Origin: Alphaproteobacteria bacterium
GTDB lineage: Bacteria > Pseudomonadota > Alphaproteobacteria > Rhodobacterales > Rhodobacteraceae
Direction of reading: 5' to 3'
DNA: 47,101 nucleotides
Assembly: GCA_024277955.1 (NCBI GenBank)
Contig: JAJRUE010000054.1
Location: forward strand, 1 to 47,101
Part shown: one piece after another, positions 7,695 through 16,382 of the stretch
Layout: every line of letters starts with the position of its first letter
Position numbering within the stretch: position 1 is the stretch's first letter
Notes under the pieces: model-generated
What the model was told of the DNA's origin: nothing
Database searches by the model: none
Seen by the model: the letters and a program-made list of their open reading frames with translations, nothing else
Translations under genes and position numbers: made by a program

Positions 7695-8558
7695 TTGTTC
7701 ACCGCTGCAAATCAACGTGCGAATGGACGCTATCGCTTGCGGCTGGCGCGCTCGGAGGGCGACATGCGCGCCATCGGGCACCTGCGCTACCGCTGTTTTC
7801 GCGCGCGCGCCGGCGCGGTTCTGCCGGGCGGGCTGGACCTGGACCGGTTCGACCGCACCAGCCTGCAGATCGTCGTCGAGGACCGCGTTTCGGGCGGCAT
7901 CGCGGGCTGTTTCCGGCTGGCGGTCCACCGGCCCGGCGGCGCGGTCCGCCGGGGCTACAGCGGCCAGTTCTACGACCTGGGCGGGCTGGCGCGCTATCCC
8001 GGCGTCATTGGCGAGGTGGGGCGGTTCTGCACAGCGCCGGGCAGGTATGACCCGGACATCTGGCGCCTGGCGCTGGCCGGGCTGGGGCGGCTGGTGGAAG
8101 ACCACGGCATCGGACTGCTGATGGGCTGCACCTCGTTTCCCGGCGCCGACGGGGAGGGGCTGGACCGGCGGTTCGCGCGGCTGATGCGCGACCATGGCGC
8201 GCCCGAGCCGTGGCGTCCGCGCATCGGCGCGCCGGAAATCCTGCGCTTTGCAGCTGGCGGGGACACAGCCGCCGCGCGCCAAAGCAAGACTCCTCAGGTG
8301 GCGCTGCCGCCGCTGCTGCGCTTCTACCTCGGGCTTGGCGGCTGGGTCAGCGATCACGCGGTGATCGACCGGGATCTGGACACGCTGCACGTCTTCACCG
8401 GGGTCGAGATCGCCCGCATCCCCGCCGCCTGGCGGCGCTTCCTGACCGGCAGCGCCAATGGGGCGGCCCCCAACAGCCCAACACCCGGCACCCCGCCACC
8501 TGACGCACTCGGACAGCCGCGCGGCTTGCACGTTGACGCCGCAGGCCCGGCGGTATAG
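7695..8558 (+). CDS. GNAT family N-acyltransferase, OlsB-like (ornithine-acyl-ACP acyltransferase type)
   Basis: The product carries the Acetyltransf_5/OlsB fold: YRLRLARSEGDMRAIGHLRYRCFRA at the N-terminus, VEDRVSGGIAGCFRLAV, the EVGRFCTAPGRYDPDIWRLALAGL block, LLMGCTSFPGAD, and a C-terminal PPLLRFYLGLGGWVSDHAVIDRDLDTLHVFTGVEI typical of OlsB. OlsB makes lyso-ornithine lipid from ornithine and an acyl-ACP. The start is uncertain. No ATG lies upstream of the essential first beta-strand except by extending into the msrB side, so a TTG at 7695 is used; ATG 7764 would remove that strand. No olsA follows, so the physiological product is not certain. The ABC-F gene begins 9 bases downstream. Confidence 0.75.
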   Translation: MFTAANQRANGRYRLRLARSEGDMRAIGHLRYRCFRARAGAVLPGGLDLDRFDRTSLQIVVEDRVSGGIAGCFRLAVHRPGGAVRRGYSGQFYDLGGLARYPGVIGEVGRFCTAPGRYDPDIWRLALAGLGRLVEDHGIGLLMGCTSFPGADGEGLDRRFARLMRDHGAPEPWRPRIGAPEILRFAAGGDTAAARQSKTPQVALPPLLRFYLGLGGWVSDHAVIDRDLDTLHVFTGVEIARIPAAWRRFLTGSANGAAPNSPTPGTPPPDALGQPRGLHVDAAGPAV

Positions 8559-8567
8559 CCCGCAGCC

Positions 8568-10397
8568 ATGGCGCGCGCCCCCTTGCTACAACTGTCCGGC
8601 ATCACCCTCGGTTTCGGGGGAGATGCGCTGTTTGACGACCTGTCGCTGGTGGTGCAGCCCGGCGACCGGCTGGCGCTGGTGGGGCGCAACGGGTCGGGCA
8701 AGTCGACGCTGCTCAAGGTGATGGCCGGGCTGGTCGAACCCGACGCCGGCAGCCGCATCGTGCCCCCCGGAACCAGCATCGCCTACATGGAACAACACCC
8801 TGACATGACAGGGTTTTCCACGCTGGGCGACTTTGCCCTGCGCGGCCTTGGCCCGGCCGACAGCTACCGCGTCGAGATCGCCGCCGAGGGGCTGAAATTC
8901 GACCCCTCAACCGCGGTGGAAACCGCATCCGGCGGCGAACGGCGGCGCGCGGCGCTGGCCGGTGTGCTGGCGCGCGAGGCGGAACTGATGCTGCTGGACG
9001 AGCCCACCAACCACCTCGACATCCAGGCGATCGGCTGGCTGGAAGAGCAGCTGCGCGCCACCCGGTCGGCCTTTGTACTGATCAGCCACGACCGGGCGTT
9101 CCTGCGCGAGCTCAGCCGGGCGACGCTGTGGATCGACCGCGGCCGGGTGCGCCGCCAGGACAAGGGGTTCGCGCATTTCGAGGCCTGGCGCGACAAGGTC
9201 TGGGCCGAAGAAGACCTTGCCCGCCACAAGCTGAACCGCAAGATCAAGGCCGAGGCGCGCTGGGCGGTGGAAGGCATTTCCGCCCGGCGCAAGCGCAACC
9301 AGGGCCGGGTGCGCGCGCTGGCCGAGCTGCGCGCCGAACGCGCCGCGATGATCGCGCGCCAGGGGGCGGCGCAGATGGGGTTCGGGGCGGCGGAAAAGTC
9401 CGGCAAGCGGGTGATCGAAGCGCGCCACATCTCAAAAGCCTTCGGCAACCATCAGATCATAAAGGATTTTTCCATCCGCATCGCGCGCGGCGACCGGGTG
9501 GCGCTGGTAGGGCCAAACGGGGTGGGCAAGACCACCTTGCTGAAGATGCTTACGGGTCGGCTGGCGCCCGACAGCGGCTCGGTCAAGCTGGGGACCAACC
9601 TGCTGATCGCGGTTTTCGACCAGGACCGCAGCGGACTGATGGAAGACGCGAGCCTGTGGGAAAACCTGGTCGGCTCGCCCGAAATGCGGGTGTCGGGGCG
9701 GGCCGATCAGGTGATGGTGCGCGGCCAGCCCCGCCATGTGGTCGGCTATCTCAAGGACTTTCTGTTCGACGAAACCCAGGCCCGCGCGCCGGCGCGGTCG
9801 TTATCGGGGGGCGAAAAGTCGCGCCTGTTGCTGGCCCGGCTGATGGCGCAGCCGTCGAACCTGCTGGTGCTGGACGAGCCGACCAACGATCTGGACGTGG
9901 AAACGCTGGATCTCTTGCAGGATCTGCTGGGCGATTATGACGGCACCGCGCTGATCGTCAGCCACGACCGGGACTTCATCGACCGGGTGGCGACGATGAC
10001 GGTAGCGATGGAGGGCGACGGGCGCGCGACGCTCTATGCCGGCGGCTGGAGCGACTACCAGGCGCAGCGCGGCGCAGGGGGCGAAAAACCAGCGAAAACG
10101 GCATTAAAAAAGATGTCCAAGGCACTGGAACCGCGGGGTAAATCGGAAACAAAACGTCCAGGGAAATCGGGTCTGTCTTTCACCCAAAAGCACCGTCTGG
10201 CCGTGCTTCCCGGCGAGATTGAGCGGCTGGAAGCCGAGATCGCCAAGCTGGCCGAGGCGCTCGCCGACGGCGATCTCTACAGCCGCGACCCGGCGAAATT
10301 CGCGCGCTTCTCCAAGGCGCTTGCCGCCCGGCAACAGGCGCTCGAGGCCGCCGAAGAAGAATGGCTGGCGCTGGAAGAACGCGCCGAGGGCGGCTGA
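8568..10397 (+). CDS. ABC-F family ATP-binding protein, Uup-like
   Basis: The 609-residue protein contains two ABC ATPase domains with no membrane domain. The first has Walker A GRNGSGKST, signature SGGERRRAAL and Walker B LMLLDEPTNHLD. The second has GPNGVGKTT, LSGGEKSRLLL and LLVLDEPTNDLD. Between them is the Arg/Lys-rich linker helix region (RHKLNRKIKAEARWAVEGISARRKRNQGRVRALAELRAERAAM). A basic region and a C-terminal coiled coil (LPGEIERLEAEIAKLAEAL...) close the protein, which is the Uup arrangement. ABC-F proteins act on the ribosome or on nucleic acids rather than in transport. It lies 9 bases after the acyltransferase gene and probably shares its transcript. Confidence 0.92.
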   Translation: MARAPLLQLSGITLGFGGDALFDDLSLVVQPGDRLALVGRNGSGKSTLLKVMAGLVEPDAGSRIVPPGTSIAYMEQHPDMTGFSTLGDFALRGLGPADSYRVEIAAEGLKFDPSTAVETASGGERRRAALAGVLAREAELMLLDEPTNHLDIQAIGWLEEQLRATRSAFVLISHDRAFLRELSRATLWIDRGRVRRQDKGFAHFEAWRDKVWAEEDLARHKLNRKIKAEARWAVEGISARRKRNQGRVRALAELRAERAAMIARQGAAQMGFGAAEKSGKRVIEARHISKAFGNHQIIKDFSIRIARGDRVALVGPNGVGKTTLLKMLTGRLAPDSGSVKLGTNLLIAVFDQDRSGLMEDASLWENLVGSPEMRVSGRADQVMVRGQPRHVVGYLKDFLFDETQARAPARSLSGGEKSRLLLARLMAQPSNLLVLDEPTNDLDVETLDLLQDLLGDYDGTALIVSHDRDFIDRVATMTVAMEGDGRATLYAGGWSDYQAQRGAGGEKPAKTALKKMSKALEPRGKSETKRPGKSGLSFTQKHRLAVLPGEIERLEAEIAKLAEALADGDLYSRDPAKFARFSKALAARQQALEAAEEEWLALEERAEGG

Positions 10398-10420
10398 TCG
10401 GCGGGGTCTGGCCCTATGCG

Positions 10421-10504
10421 AGGGCGGCGCGCGGACCTCGGGGTGGGCGTGTAGCGCTCTCCCCGTGGGGGAGGTCCGGGCGCTGCCCGGCGTGCCGCCG
10501 GGCG
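10421..10504. repeat. GC-rich palindromic repeat, family D, copy 1
   Basis: It begins AGGGCGGCGCGCG and ends CGGGCGCTGCCCGGCG/TGCCGCCGGGC, which aligns along about 80 bases with 19561-19640. Internal segments are self-complementary. It lies in the 137-base gap between the convergent ABC-F and MttB-family genes. Confidence 0.65.
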
Positions 10505-10534
10505 CATTCTCAGCCGGGCGCGGCCCGACCCGCC

Positions 10535-12073
10535 TCAGCGCGGCAGATGAATGTTGAACGCGGCGCGGATGCGCGCGTCCAGCGCCGGGTCCAGGGCGGC
10601 GGCCGAGGGGGCCGACAGGATGTCCTGCTTCTTCCGCCTTGCCTGTTCGATCAGATCCGGGCGGCCCTGTTCTTCCCACTCCTTTGGCGAGCTGCGGTCG
10701 CCCAGCGCCGGGTAGACGTATTCGCTTTGCATCAGCGCCAGGGTCTGGGGTTGGCCCAGGTAGTGCCCCGGCCCGCCCAGGCAGACCGCGCGCATGGTGT
10801 CCAGGCTCAGGTTATCGTCGCTCACCTCGATGCCGCGCACGCAGCGCAGCGCCTGGCCGATCAGATCGTCGCCCAGGATCAGGCTTTCGTGGCAATACCC
10901 CAAAAGCGACGCATGCATCCCGGCGGCCTCGTAGACCAGGTTCAACCCGGAAAGCCCCGCCATCACCGCCGACATCGCCTGTTCCCAGCCGGCCTGCATG
11001 TCGGGCAGTTTCGCATCCGAAAACCCCGCCGGCGCGCCGCCCGGCAGCCCGTAAAAGCGGTGCATCTGGGCGCAGGCGGCGGTCATCAGGGCCTGCTCGC
11101 CCGATCCGCCCGACATCGCCCCGGTGCGCAGGTCGGAAACGAAGGGCCAGGTGCCAAAGATCACCGGCGCGCCGGGCGTGATGGCTTCGGCATAGAACAA
11201 CCCGGCAAGGCATTCGGCCACCGCCTGCATGATGGCGCCGGCCAGCGGCGCAGGCGCGGTGGCCCCGGCCTGGCCCGCCGACAGCAGCAGCAGCGGCATG
11301 CCCGCGCGCAGGCAGAATTCCATGGTCTGACAGCTTTCGGTGGCGAATTTCATCGGCGGCACCACAAAACAGTTCGACGCCGACACAAAGGGCCGGGCGC
11401 GCCAGCGTTCTTCGCCCCCCGCCAGCAGGTGCAGAAAGTCAAAAACCCCCGGCGCAAAGGCTGGATCGCTGATCGAAATGCCCACGTGTTTGGTGGTGCC
11501 GGCGCAGCAGGCGTAAAGCGTGTTGATGTCCATTTCAAAGTTGTCGGCAATGTCGCGCGCGACCATCGGACGTTGAAAAAAGTGAATGTTGTCAAGCCGG
11601 TCGGCGATTCGTGCGGCGTCGAAAATATCGCGCGCGGTGCTGTCGCGGTAGCTGCGTCCGTCGCTTTCGACCAAGTGGACGGCGGCGCCGGCGGTGCCGA
11701 AATGGACGCGTGTGCCGCGCAGCTCCAGGTCATGCGCCGGGTCGCGCGCGTGCAGCACCAGATCGGGGCGCGGGCGGGCCAGCAGGTCTTCGATCAGCGC
11801 CCGCGAAAACCGCAACCGGCCGTCGTCGCCCAGGGTGGCCCCGGCGGCGCACATCGCCTCGACCCCCGAAGGCGGGGCGTCGGCCAGGCCGATCTCGGCC
11901 AGCGCGTCGAGCGCGGCGCGGTGGATGCGGGCGATGTCGGCCTCAGACAGCGGGTTGTAGCGCCCGCCGGTCAGGCCGGGGCGCACCGGGCGGTCGGCGG
12001 CGGGCAGGGGGCGGGCGCGCTGCGCCTTGCGGGCGGCGCGGCCACCGGAACGGCGGGAAGATGGTGCGGGCAT
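10535..12073 (-). CDS. Trimethylamine methyltransferase (MttB) family protein, non-pyrrolysine type
   Basis: The 512-residue protein matches the MttB superfamily through RYNPLSEADIARIHRAALDALAEIGL at the N-terminus, VHFGTAGAAVHLVESDGRSYRDSTARDIFDAARIADRLDNIHFFQRPMVARD, and GLPGGAPAGFSDAKLPDMQAGWEQAMSAVMAGLSGLNLVYEAAGM. Archaeal MttB reads through an amber codon as pyrrolysine in the SDAK...D region; here the frame is continuous there, placing it with non-Pyl members such as glycine-betaine corrinoid methyltransferases. Such enzymes normally pass methyl groups to a corrinoid protein, but none is encoded next to it. The start MPAPSSRR is preceded by GGAGA. The substrate is unknown. Confidence 0.85.
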   Translation of the reverse strand: MPAPSSRRSGGRAARKAQRARPLPAADRPVRPGLTGGRYNPLSEADIARIHRAALDALAEIGLADAPPSGVEAMCAAGATLGDDGRLRFSRALIEDLLARPRPDLVLHARDPAHDLELRGTRVHFGTAGAAVHLVESDGRSYRDSTARDIFDAARIADRLDNIHFFQRPMVARDIADNFEMDINTLYACCAGTTKHVGISISDPAFAPGVFDFLHLLAGGEERWRARPFVSASNCFVVPPMKFATESCQTMEFCLRAGMPLLLLSAGQAGATAPAPLAGAIMQAVAECLAGLFYAEAITPGAPVIFGTWPFVSDLRTGAMSGGSGEQALMTAACAQMHRFYGLPGGAPAGFSDAKLPDMQAGWEQAMSAVMAGLSGLNLVYEAAGMHASLLGYCHESLILGDDLIGQALRCVRGIEVSDDNLSLDTMRAVCLGGPGHYLGQPQTLALMQSEYVYPALGDRSSPKEWEEQGRPDLIEQARRKKQDILSAPSAAALDPALDARIRAAFNIHLPR

Positions 12074-12361
12074 GGCGTGGTCTCCGATAAGCGCATGTGA
12101 ACACATGGGAAATGTCTATCGGGGCAGCGGCGCTCCGCGTGCGGCACGGCCACGGGCGGCGCCGATGGTGCGCGAAACCAGTTCGATGAGCCAAGTCAAA
12201 GCGTCCATGTCAGGCCGATCCTGGGCGGTGTCCTGCCGCCAAGAGTGGCAAGGCGATTCGCCGCGGTCTTGCCTGTCAGCGGCATGATGTCGTTTTTCGC
12301 CCCCAAGGCCGCCCTGGGACCACCCCGAGACCGCCCCGGCGCCGCGTCCCAAAGCCCCGTC

Positions 12362-13210
12362 TTACCAGCTGCCCGACGCGCCCCCACCCGAGGAACTGCC
12401 GCCGCCAAATGACCCGCCGCCGGAGGACGAGCTGCTCGAGATCATGCCAATCGTGTAGGGCAGGGCCGAGCGGTAGCCGCAGCTTTCGCATTCGAGGATC
12501 TTTACGCCGTGTCCCTTGGTCTTGCGGGTGGGTTGTTTCAGCACCTTTCGCGACGTGTGCACCCCGCGCTGGCCGCAAGAAGGGCAGCGGCGCAGCCGGT
12601 CGAACAGGCGCTGGCCGAACAGCATCAACCCGATCACCGCGGCGATGAACACGCCCACGATGCCAAGGGCGATGCTGATGATCGCGCCGCCCGGCGGTGG
12701 CGCGGCCTCGGGTTCCTGGCCCGCCGCCTTGCGCAGGGCGATTTTCCGGATCACCGCGTCGGTGCCGGTTTCGATGCCGCGCGCATAGTCGCCATCGCGA
12801 AACGCGGGCAGGAAATCGTTGTCGATGATGCGTTTGGCGGTGTTGTCATAGCCGGTGGAATAGCCGGCCCCCAGTTCGATGCGCATGTCGCGGTCGCCCG
12901 ACAGCACCAGCACCAGGATGCCGTCGTTGCGTTCGCTGTCGCCGATGCCCCAGGCGTTGAACAGCCCGGTTGCGAACTGTTCGAGCGACGCGCCGGGCCA
13001 GTAATCCTGGCGGCTGGTCAGGGTCAGCACCGTCAGTTCGATGCCGGTGTCGGCGCGCAGGCTTTTGATGGCCTCGCGCAGCCGGGCTTCGGTGGCGTCA
13101 TCGATGATCGCTGCAAAGTCGTTCACCGCCAGTTCGCGGTATTCCGGCCAGGCTTGCGCCCCGGCGGTGAATGGAAAAAGAAATAGTAAAAACAATAATA
13201 TGCGTGGCAT
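12362..13210 (-). CDS. TPM-domain (YgcG-like) membrane protein with zinc ribbon
   Basis: The 282-residue precursor has a signal peptide (MPRILLFLLFLFPFTAGAQA), a TPM domain at about 25-160 (FAAIIDDATEARLREAIKSLRADTGIELTVLTL ... FNAWGIGDSERNDGILVLVLSGDRDMRIELGAGY), one transmembrane helix near 180-200 (IISIALGIVGVFIAAVIGLMLF), a cytoplasmic zinc ribbon (CPSCGQRG ... CESCGYRS) and a Ser/Gly-rich tail (SSSSSSGGGSFGGGSSSGGG). The Gly/Ser tail is common in TPM-domain proteins. The domain is predicted to be periplasmic; the function of the family is only loosely defined. It stands 15 bases beyond the decarboxylase stop on the same strand. Confidence 0.85.
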   Translation of the reverse strand: MPRILLFLLFLFPFTAGAQAWPEYRELAVNDFAAIIDDATEARLREAIKSLRADTGIELTVLTLTSRQDYWPGASLEQFATGLFNAWGIGDSERNDGILVLVLSGDRDMRIELGAGYSTGYDNTAKRIIDNDFLPAFRDGDYARGIETGTDAVIRKIALRKAAGQEPEAAPPPGGAIISIALGIVGVFIAAVIGLMLFGQRLFDRLRRCPSCGQRGVHTSRKVLKQPTRKTKGHGVKILECESCGYRSALPYTIGMISSSSSSGGGSFGGGSSSGGGASGSW

Positions 13211-13225
13211 TCTTCAGGTTCCTGT

Positions 13226-14620
13226 TCAATCCCTTGTCAAATCCTTCAAGACCTCGAGCACGCAGCGCACATCGTCGCGGGTGCAGTCGAACTGGCCGAC
13301 CTGCAGCCGGATGACAAAGCGCCCGGCATGGCTGGTCTGGGTCAGGTAGATGCGCCCGTCGTCATTGATGCGCGCCAGCAGATCGCGGGTGCGCGCGTCA
13401 TCGTGCCAGCGAAATGTAAACAGCGACAGAACCGGGGCGGTGGTGATCTCGAAGCCCGGCAGGGCTGCGATGTCGTCGGCCAATTCGCGCGACCAGGCCA
13501 CATGGTTGCGGATGCGCGCGCGCAGGCCTTCAAGCCCGTAGGCGCGCAGCAGGAACCACAGTTTCAGCGCCCGAAAGCGGCGGCCCAGCGGCACCGTCCA
13601 TTCGTTGAAATTGGTCACCTCGTCCTGGTCGAGGGTCTGCAGGTAGTCCGGGCGCAGTCCGAGCGTGCGCACCTGTTCGGCGGGATTGGCCAGGAACTGC
13701 ACGGCGCAGTCGAACTGGGCGCCCAGCCACTTGTGCGGGTTGAAGACGATGCTGTCGGCGCCGTCCACCCCGTCCCAGAGGGCGCGAAACTCGGGGCAGA
13801 TCATCGCCGAGCCGGCCCAGGCGGCATCCACATGGGTGTAAAGATCGTGGGCGCGGGCGATTGCGATGCAGTCGCGGATCCGGTCGATCGCGCCCACCGA
13901 GGTGCCGCCGACGCACAGGATCACACCGGCCGGCGTCAGGCCCGCGGCCTTGTCGGCGCGGATCGCGGCGTCCAGCGCCTGCGGGTCCATCGACAGCTGC
14001 GCGTCGTCGGGATCGGTGGCGACCTTGACCAGGTTGTCCTGGCCGATGCCCGACAGCCGCGCCGCCTTGTCCACCGAGGAATGGGTTTCGCGCGACGCAT
14101 AGAGCCGCAGCCGCGCCTGGCCCGAAAGCCCCGCTTCGAGCCCGCGCCAGCCCAACGCGCGTTCGCGCATGGTCAGCACCGCGCAAAGCGTGGCGGTGGT
14201 GGCGCTGTCGTGGATCGTGCCGGTGAAATGGCCGGCAAGACCCAGGGCGTCGCGCAGCCAGCGCATCATCACCTGTTCGATCTCGGTGGCCGCGGGCGAG
14301 GTCTGCCACAGCATCGCCTGCGCCGCCATCGCCGCGGTCAGCTGTTCGGCCAGGATCGAGGCGGGCGCCGCGTTGGCCGGGAAATAGGCAAAGAAACGCG
14401 GGTGTTGCCAGTGAGTCATGGCGTCGGGGACCAGGGTTTCGAAGTCGGCGAAGATGGTCTCGATCGGCTCGGGCGCTTCGGGGGCGGTGGCCGGCAGGCG
14501 GGCGGCGGTGTCGCCGGGGCGGGTGCGGGCGCGCACGGGGCGGTCGCGCAAACCGGCGTGGTAGTCGCGGGTCCAGTCGGCGGCGCGGCGCGACCAGAAA
14601 TGCAGGTCATCGTGGTTCAT
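13226..14620 (-). CDS. Pyridoxal-dependent group II decarboxylase (aromatic amino acid decarboxylase-like)
   Basis: The 464-residue protein resembles aromatic-L-amino-acid/glutamate decarboxylases. Visible elements are HWQHPRFFAYFPANAAPASILAEQL near the N-terminus, ETHSSVDKAARLSGIG, the HVDAAWAGSAMICPEFR segment with the PLP-binding Asp, and the Schiff-base lysine in SIVFNPHKWLGAQFDCA. NPHKW is the PLP lysine signature of the group. The C-terminal RLQVGQFDCTRDDVRCVLEVLKDL is normal and the length matches the family. The substrate (tyrosine, DOPA, tryptophan or other) cannot be told from the sequence. The TPM-domain gene follows closely on the same strand. Confidence 0.9.
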   Translation of the reverse strand: MNHDDLHFWSRRAADWTRDYHAGLRDRPVRARTRPGDTAARLPATAPEAPEPIETIFADFETLVPDAMTHWQHPRFFAYFPANAAPASILAEQLTAAMAAQAMLWQTSPAATEIEQVMMRWLRDALGLAGHFTGTIHDSATTATLCAVLTMRERALGWRGLEAGLSGQARLRLYASRETHSSVDKAARLSGIGQDNLVKVATDPDDAQLSMDPQALDAAIRADKAAGLTPAGVILCVGGTSVGAIDRIRDCIAIARAHDLYTHVDAAWAGSAMICPEFRALWDGVDGADSIVFNPHKWLGAQFDCAVQFLANPAEQVRTLGLRPDYLQTLDQDEVTNFNEWTVPLGRRFRALKLWFLLRAYGLEGLRARIRNHVAWSRELADDIAALPGFEITTAPVLSLFTFRWHDDARTRDLLARINDDGRIYLTQTSHAGRFVIRLQVGQFDCTRDDVRCVLEVLKDLTRD

Positions 14621-14663
14621 GGGCGCGAGTTAGTCATGGGCTTGCGCGGCTGGCAAGGGCGGA

Positions 14664-14699
14664 TGCCTCCGGCGGGGATATTTTCGGACAGACGAAGAT
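14664..14699. repeat. Short 3'-flanking repeat, family E, copy 1
   Basis: The stretch GCCTCCGGCGGGGATATTTT is followed by CGGACAGACGAAG. Very similar stretches occur at 17895-17930, 31493-31522 and, inverted, 31536-31567, always just beyond the 3' end of a gene. Confidence 0.65.
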
Positions 14700-14723
14700 A
14701 CGGAAGAAGATCAGGCCAGAAGA

Positions 14724-15212
14724 TCAGGCCAGAAGATCGTCGATCCTGGCGCCGGAAATGCCCTGGCCGAGCGGCGAAAAGTCTCCGTTGTCGAACATCG
14801 CCCGGGCGGCGGCGCGGATGCGTTCGACGGCCAGCTCGCGCGGGTAGGCGTCGGGGCCGGGCAGGGCCATGTCCTCGATGGAAATCCCGGCCAGGCCGGC
14901 TTCGGCGGCCAGGCGCACGATCTGGGCGCAGGTTTCGGGATCGTCGCCAAAGCCGTTTTCGAAATCGCCCGACACCGGGACATTGACCGCCGCGACGAGG
15001 TCGGCGGCATGGGCGAGCGCTTCGTCCCGGCTGACGTGGCCCAGGTCGGCCCGGCCAAGGGTGAAGGCATGCGCCGCCGACGAGGTGGCGATGGCGCGCG
15101 CCCCCAGGGCGGCGAGCATTCTGGCCGACCCGGCGTCCCAGGCGTCGGCCAGGATGAACGGATCGCCCGGGCGGTGCAGTGTGCGAAAGGCGGCGCCGGG
15201 GTCATGCGGCAT
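14724..15212 (-). pseudogene. Isocitrate lyase/PEP mutase family protein with a large internal deletion
   Basis: The 162-residue frame starts as a normal ICL/PEP-mutase family barrel: FRTLHRPGDPFILADAWDAGSARMLAALGARAIATSSAAHAFTLGRAD, then the metal-binding DFENGFGDDPETC and GLAGISIEDM. At about residue 134 it jumps from AVERIRAA directly to ARAMFDNGDFSPLGQGISGARIDDLLA, which is the family C-terminus. Full-length relatives have roughly 100 or more residues between these points, including the later barrel strands and substrate loop. The frame stays open, so this looks like a clean in-frame deletion. A 13-base tandem duplication (14709-14734) overlaps the stop codon. It starts inside the end of the aminotransferase gene (11-base overlap). 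Probably non-functional, or a truncated protein. Confidence 0.75.
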
Positions 15213-16380
15213 GGGCGTTGTCCTGGGCAAAGCGCACCAGCCGCGACAGGGCGTCGGCAAAGGTGTCATCGTCGATGGTCATGGCGACGCGGACATGCCC
15301 GGCAGCGGCCCGGCCAAAGCTTTCGCCCGGCATCACCGCGATATGTTCGCGCTCAAGCAGCGCGTCGGCAAAGGCTTCGCCGGTCATGCCGGTGGGGCGC
15401 ACGTCGAGCATCAGATACATCGCCCCGCCCGCGGGCACGAGCCCCAGCGTATTCTGCCGCGCAAGGATCGCGCGCGCCAGGTCGCGGCGGCGGCGGAACG
15501 GTTCGCCGACCCGGCGTTCAAGCTCTTCGCCCTGTTCCAGCGCAAAGGCGGCGGCGTCCTGGATGTAGCCGGGTACCCCATAGGTGGTGTGGGTCGCCAG
15601 CGTGATCAGGTGGTCGATCACCTCGGGCGGGCCGGCGATCCAGCCGATGCGGCTGCCGGTCATCGCGTGGCTTTTCGACATCGAGCCGATCACCAGCGTG
15701 CGCTCGGCCATCCCCGGCAGGGCGCGCGGGCTGAGGTGGCGGCCTTCCCAGACCTGGGTATCGTAGACTTCGTCCGAGATCAGCCACAGGTCGGCGTCGC
15801 GGCAGGTGTCGGCGATGGCGTCCAGGGTTTCGCGCGAATAGACCACGCCGGTGGGGTTGTTGGGGGTGTTGATCAGCAGCGATCGTGCGCCCTCGGCCCG
15901 CGCGCCCAGCGCCTGGCGGGTCGGCTGGAACGCATCGCGCGGCCGGGTGGGGATGGCGACCGGCACCGCGCCGACGCCGCGGATCGTGCCGGGGTAGGTG
16001 GCATAGTAGGGGTCGCAGTAGAGCGCCCGGTCGCCGGCATCGCAGACCGCCGCATGGGCCGCGAAAAGCGCCGCCTGGCCGCCGGGGGTGATCAGGATGT
16101 TCCGCGGACCCGTGGGCACGCCGGTGCGCGCCTGGATCCGCGCGGCGACGGTTTTTCTGAGCCGGGCGTTGCCGGGCACTTCGGCATAGCCGGTGTTGCC
16201 GGCGCGCGCCGAGGCGTCCATCGCCGCGAGAATAACCGGGTCGGTGCGGATGTCATGTTCGCCGATGGTCAGCTCGACCACCGGCTCGCCCGCTTCGATC
16301 ATCGCGCGCGCCTTGTAAAACAAGCCCCAGCCGTCGCCGCCGCCGCCGGTCAGCCCGGTAATTCTGTGCGAAAGTTCCAT
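15202..16380 (-). CDS. Pyridoxal phosphate-dependent aminotransferase, class I/II
   Basis: The 392-residue protein has the fold-type I aminotransferase motifs: GYAEVPGNARLRKTVAARI, TPGGQAALFAA, NTPNNPTGVV (170-180, with the PLP-contact Asn), SDEVYD (202-207) and the Schiff-base Lys236 in SMSKSHAMTGSRIGW. Asp/Tyr placement and length agree with the AspC/AlaA-like group. The substrate is not predictable. The start at 16378-16380 has a strong GGAGG site, but that site lies in the 3' arm of an 8-bp hairpin (see the separate entry). It is cotranscribed with the deleted ICL-family gene. Confidence 0.9.
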   Translation of the reverse strand: MELSHRITGLTGGGGDGWGLFYKARAMIEAGEPVVELTIGEHDIRTDPVILAAMDASARAGNTGYAEVPGNARLRKTVAARIQARTGVPTGPRNILITPGGQAALFAAHAAVCDAGDRALYCDPYYATYPGTIRGVGAVPVAIPTRPRDAFQPTRQALGARAEGARSLLINTPNNPTGVVYSRETLDAIADTCRDADLWLISDEVYDTQVWEGRHLSPRALPGMAERTLVIGSMSKSHAMTGSRIGWIAGPPEVIDHLITLATHTTYGVPGYIQDAAAFALEQGEELERRVGEPFRRRRDLARAILARQNTLGLVPAGGAMYLMLDVRPTGMTGEAFADALLEREHIAVMPGESFGRAAAGHVRVAMTIDDDTFADALSRLVRFAQDNAHAA

Positions 16381-16382
16381 GC

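Noticed and set aside
10361-12100. A 579-codon plus-strand frame
   Set aside because: Antisense shadow of the MttB-family gene, with a low-complexity Arg/Gly/Gln translation.
12116-12208. A 30-codon minus-strand frame (MDALTWLIELVSRTIG...) upstream of the TPM-domain region
   Set aside because: No ribosome-binding site or partner, and the second half is Arg/Ala/Gly filler; too weak to list as a gene.
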